Of a DNA stretch of 64,000 nucleotides, positions 60,986 through 64,000 are shown one piece after another (the first letter of the stretch is position 1; every line of letters starts with the position of its first letter). The position numbers were made by a program, and so were the translations under genes. The notes below the pieces were generated by a model. The model did no database searches and had not been told where the DNA came from. It saw nothing but the letters and a program-made list of their open reading frames with translations. Origin of the DNA: Eulemur rufifrons (lineage: Eukaryota > Chordata > Mammalia > Primates > Lemuridae); NCBI RefSeq assembly GCF_041146395.1, contig NC_090996.1:27924738-27988737 (forward strand), in the 5' to 3' direction.

Positions 60986-62289
60986 TGGTCAGCCTGGCCC
61001 CAGGTGCCGTGCACCCCAACAGGTTACCTCTCAACTCCATTGATCCATGACGGACTGACGTCGGGGCACTACAGAAATAAAGGATGTATAAAGTACAGAA
61101 AGGATTTACACATCTAATCCAGCAGCTCTGACAATATAAGCTTGGCAGTGACAAGGTAAGGGCTGCTGGCTGCTCAGAATTAAAACCTGAAGGTGACATT
61201 TGCCTTTCGCAAAGAGGGTTGTTGATTCACCTGCACCCTCTGTAAGGCAGCGTCTTTTCAAACCAGTCCACAGGCACCTGGGCGCTCACACAAATGCCAC
61301 TCTGCCCCTCTCCAACCCAGTCAAGCTTCCTACATGGGCCAGCACCTGGCCGAGGGCATACAAAGTTATGGGCCAGATGTCAAAGCCACTGTGTCTACTG
61401 ATACTACCTTACCGAGCCACAGGTCATTCAAAGTCACCTGAATGGGCACCACATTTGCAAGGGAGACGGCAAAGCAAGAAGAAAATGAAGATATCTGTCT
61501 CCGACATCAAAGCAACTAACAAGATCAGGCAAGTCTTTAGAAACATCCAGACTTCAACCACTTGGCTCTTCAATCACGGCAAATAAGAACAGAAGCATCA
61601 TCACTCCTTTCCCGGAACAGACGGTTAGAACCACAGGGAACCCTTAGCACAGCCTCCTCCACATCACAGTTTGGGAAACTGAGGTGCAGAGAGGTCAAGG
61701 GACACACTGCTATCAGAGCCAGGGTCACAACCAAGTTTTCCTGTTCACTGAAAGAAAACAGCACCTAAATGCCTCTTTAGAGATACACGATGTTCTTTCC
61801 ACGGCAACGAGATGCCTCTCCCGACGCAGTGGGAAACTCATTCCTGGAGTGACTCACGTGAACAGGCCTTTGCTGCCTCCAGAGATAGAGCTGCATCGGG
61901 GGCTGAAACAGAGGAGCCAGCATCCCAGGAGCTCAGGCTTGATTCGTTCCTACAAAATGCTGGTTTAATTTTCCATGCTTGTAAAACTAAAATAAACATT
62001 AGTTCCTTTGTTTATTTCTTCCTTCGTTCCTTAGATGTTTCTTGAACAACACTGCATGTCAGGCAGAGTTTGGGGCACCCGGGATTCGGCAGTGAAGGGG
62101 CAGGCCAAGCGCCTGTCCTCAGGAGCCTGCATGCCAGCGTGGGACGCAGGAAATCAGCAAGGAAGGACACTCAGGCCACAAGGGGTCTGAAGCCTGATGT
62201 TAGCAGCTAGGAAGAAAACCAAGTCAGGCAATCTCACAAGGGGACAGAGGCGAGCTCGGTTAGGTGGGGAATCAGGGAAGGATAGCCTC
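60986..62289. other. Intronic stretch with weak repeat traces
   Basis: 61640-61740 has MIR-like text ('tttgggaaactgaggtgcag'). 62020-62110 resembles an ancient LINE tail ('tttcttgaacaacactgcat'). A 128-codon frame at 61200-61586 has no domain. No gene. Confidence 0.4.
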
Positions 62290-62640
62290 AGCCTGCCAGG
62301 GCTGCTGTACCAGCACCCCATGCTGGGCGGCTTATGAACACGACATTTATTCCTCACAGTTCTGGAAGCTGGGAGTGGAGATGAAGGCACCAGCAGATTC
62401 AGTGTCTGGCGAGGGTCCTCTTCTCGGTTCATAGCTGCCGCCTTCCTGCTGTGTCCTCACGGGGCAGAAGGGGCAGACAAGCTCCCTGGGGTCCCTTTCA
62501 TAAGGACACCAATGCCATTCCTGAGGCTTCCTCCTCACAACCTAACCACCTCCCAAAGGCCCCACCTCCCAATACCTCACACTGGGGCTATCATTCCAAT
62601 GTATAGATTTTAGAGGGACACAAACATTCGGTCTGTAGCA
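62290..62640 (-). repeat. MLT1A-type LTR (ERVL-MaLR), near full length
   Basis: Reverse complement of the MLT1 consensus: 'tcctcacagttctggaagct', 'gattcagtgtctggcgaggg', 'cctcacaacctaaccacctc', 'ccacctcccaatacctcaca', ending 'aacattcggtctgtagca'. Opposite orientation to the copy at 17299. Confidence 0.85.
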
Positions 62641-62734
62641 AGAAGGAACATTCTAAGAGACCTGAATGCTTTTCTCAGAAGGTGGGCCTTCCATGAGCCC
62701 GTGGGCCTCCAGGAACAGGGAGGCAGGACGGGGT

Positions 62735-62900
62735 GTGACCCGGGCTCCCACACGTACCAGCAGGGCGACCTTCCGCAGAGCCACTCTGAGCCTTGGTTAC
62801 TTCAACTATAAAATGACGCTAACACTCCTCTTGAATGGGCTAAGAAACTGATCCCCAGATGTGACTTCAGAAAGAAGTGGCCTGCCTGGAGCGATGCCAC
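62735..62900 (+). repeat. MIR SINE
   Basis: 'agagccactctgagccttgg', 'ttacttcaactataaaatga' and 'cgctaacactcctcttgaat' match a MIR 3' half. Confidence 0.55.
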
Positions 62901-63074
62901 CACCTGACACTTCGACCTCGTGTGAGATGACACTAGACGCGCGCACCGATTCCCTGCCTGGGCAACGGCCTGGCTCTGAAGAACTAAGAGTGACGACACT
63001 CACCACCTGTGGAAGCTTCTAGACATCTGAGAAAGCTCCCATCCCAGATGATGCCTGGCTCAATGCTCAAGTTT

Positions 63075-63260
63075 AGTGTCTTCCCATGTTAGTGCATTAA
63101 TCCTCAGAACAGCCCTGAGAAGCCAGCGTAAGTGTCCTCATTTTACAAAAGAGACAATGGGGCCCAGAGAGCCTACGGGGAAAAAAGAAAGAAAAAGAAA
63201 CCTAGCTAGGCAGTCCTGGAGCTGGGGCTGAAGCCAGGACGCTGAGCCCAGGCTCCAGAA
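63075..63260 (+). repeat. MIR SINE
   Basis: 'tagtgcattaatcctcagaa', 'cagccctgagaagccagcgt', 'ctcattttacaaaagagaca', 'ggggcccagagagcctacgg'. 63261-63544 is unique with no gene. Confidence 0.6.
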
Positions 63261-63544
63261 CACCGCCTGGGGACCCTCTCTCCTGTTGACTCGGCACATC
63301 TCTGAATCACGGGTGTTGGGGCACCGTACTGAGGGGCTGGCTGGGGGCTGGCTGGGGACTGGCAGCAGCTTGAGAGTGTGGGGACGTCCAAGTCAACTCA
63401 GGACTCCCTGCCCCATGGGGCACAGGGGAGGCCTTCGAGAACCACCTGGCAAGGGAGGGCCACGGGGACAGAACAGGGAGGACTGAAGGAACACACGTGC
63501 TTTTAAGTCACAGAAAGGCCGCAGAGCCTGCTCTTTGCCGGGGA

Positions 63545-63996
63545 AGTGAGACAATCCCCCTGCCCCCGCTTCAAGCTCTGCACCGGCCTAGCTCTACGCA
63601 CGGGCGAACAGCTCAACTGCCGGCCCTCTAATGGCATCATCCCACCTGCTCTCCCCTCTCACCTCTGCCCTGCGCACTGCCACCGTTACCATCCACCACC
63701 AAAACGGGCCACGTCCCCTCTTCCACGAGCCTCTGCTCCACTGTCACCTGAGACAGAGCTTTCCTGACAACCCACCTTAAAACAGGCCTATGCTTTGCTG
63801 TCTTAGCACTTGCTGCGATTTGCAAGGTGAGTCCATGTGTCTGTTACTAATAACTTTGCTGCTGTTTGTCTTCCCCATGGGTCTGGCAGCTTCTGAGGGC
63901 AGGACTGCAGCTTCCTGCGCGCCGACGCACAAGCCGCGATTAGCACAGTGTCCGTCACACTGTAAGCCCGGGGCACAAACAGCTTTTGAGTGGAAG
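63545..63996 (+). repeat. L2 LINE 3' end
   Basis: 'tgagacagagctttcctgac', 'tgctgtcttagcacttgctg', 'tctggcagcttctgagggca', 'gattagcacagtgtccgtca' follow the L2 3' terminus in order. The L2-derived proline-rich frames are not genes. Confidence 0.65.
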
Positions 63997-64000
63997 AAAG

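Larger units (their letters stand above)
38261..64000 (-). other. SNX29: Upstream intron, incomplete at the window edge
   Basis: This is the intron 5' of the 64-nt exon in transcript order. Its acceptor lies at 38261-38280, and a phase-1 upstream exon is required but not seen. The interval holds one strepsirrhine-type Alu, one AluJ, L2, MIR, MER20 and MLT1 copies, and several repeat-poor stretches. No promoter or first exon was recognised. Confidence 0.6.

Overview
This window is mammalian nuclear DNA, almost entirely intronic. Several things point to a strepsirrhine primate (lemur or loris lineage). Three full-length Alu elements (23747-24090, 33259-33597, 43009-43347) carry the extra A/T-rich segment between the two arms that I associate with strepsirrhine Alus. 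Two older AluJ-like copies lack it. The background of MIR, L2, hAT (MER1, MER5, MER20) and MLT1/MLT2 relics is the usual eutherian one. No bacterial, phage or CRISPR features are present, and I see no tRNA or rRNA gene.

The only coding sequence I can support is a pair of minus-strand exons, at 38197-38260 (64 nt) and 35586-35714 (129 nt). Both have consensus AG/GT borders and matching phases. Joined, they give about 64 residues of uninterrupted acidic/basic coiled coil. From memory this matches the central coiled coil of sorting nexin 29 (SNX29, a RUN- and PX-domain protein). The gene therefore runs from high to low coordinates. Position 64000 down to 38261 is the upstream intron, 38196 to 35715 is a short intron of about 2.5 kb, and 35585 to 1 is the downstream intron. 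Both outer introns run off the window, as expected in a very long gene.

Layout. 1-35585 is downstream intron, with MLT1 LTRs (698, 17299, 25481), an MLT2-MLT1 pair (30940-31951), hAT elements (2398, 5389, 7719, 11986, 26050-26366), L1M 3' ends, L2 and MIR. It holds a three-layer nest at 2337-3190, where a solo LTR sits in a MER1-type element inside a MIR. 33.2-43.3 kb holds the two exons, with Alus in alternating orientation around them. 43.4-64 kb is upstream intron, with L2, MIR, two MER20 copies, one AluJ, an MLT1 LTR and several repeat-poor stretches that could be conserved non-coding DNA.

No new molecular system is apparent. The observations most worth checking are the inverted Alu pairs bracketing single exons, the nested insertions dated by target-site duplications, a CpG-dense patch inside an old L1, and the repeat-poor TAAT-rich segments. 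Most open reading frames in this window, including the longest (207 codons at 40783-41406), look like chance or repeat-derived frames. Family names for repeats come from recalled consensus sequences, not from a search.
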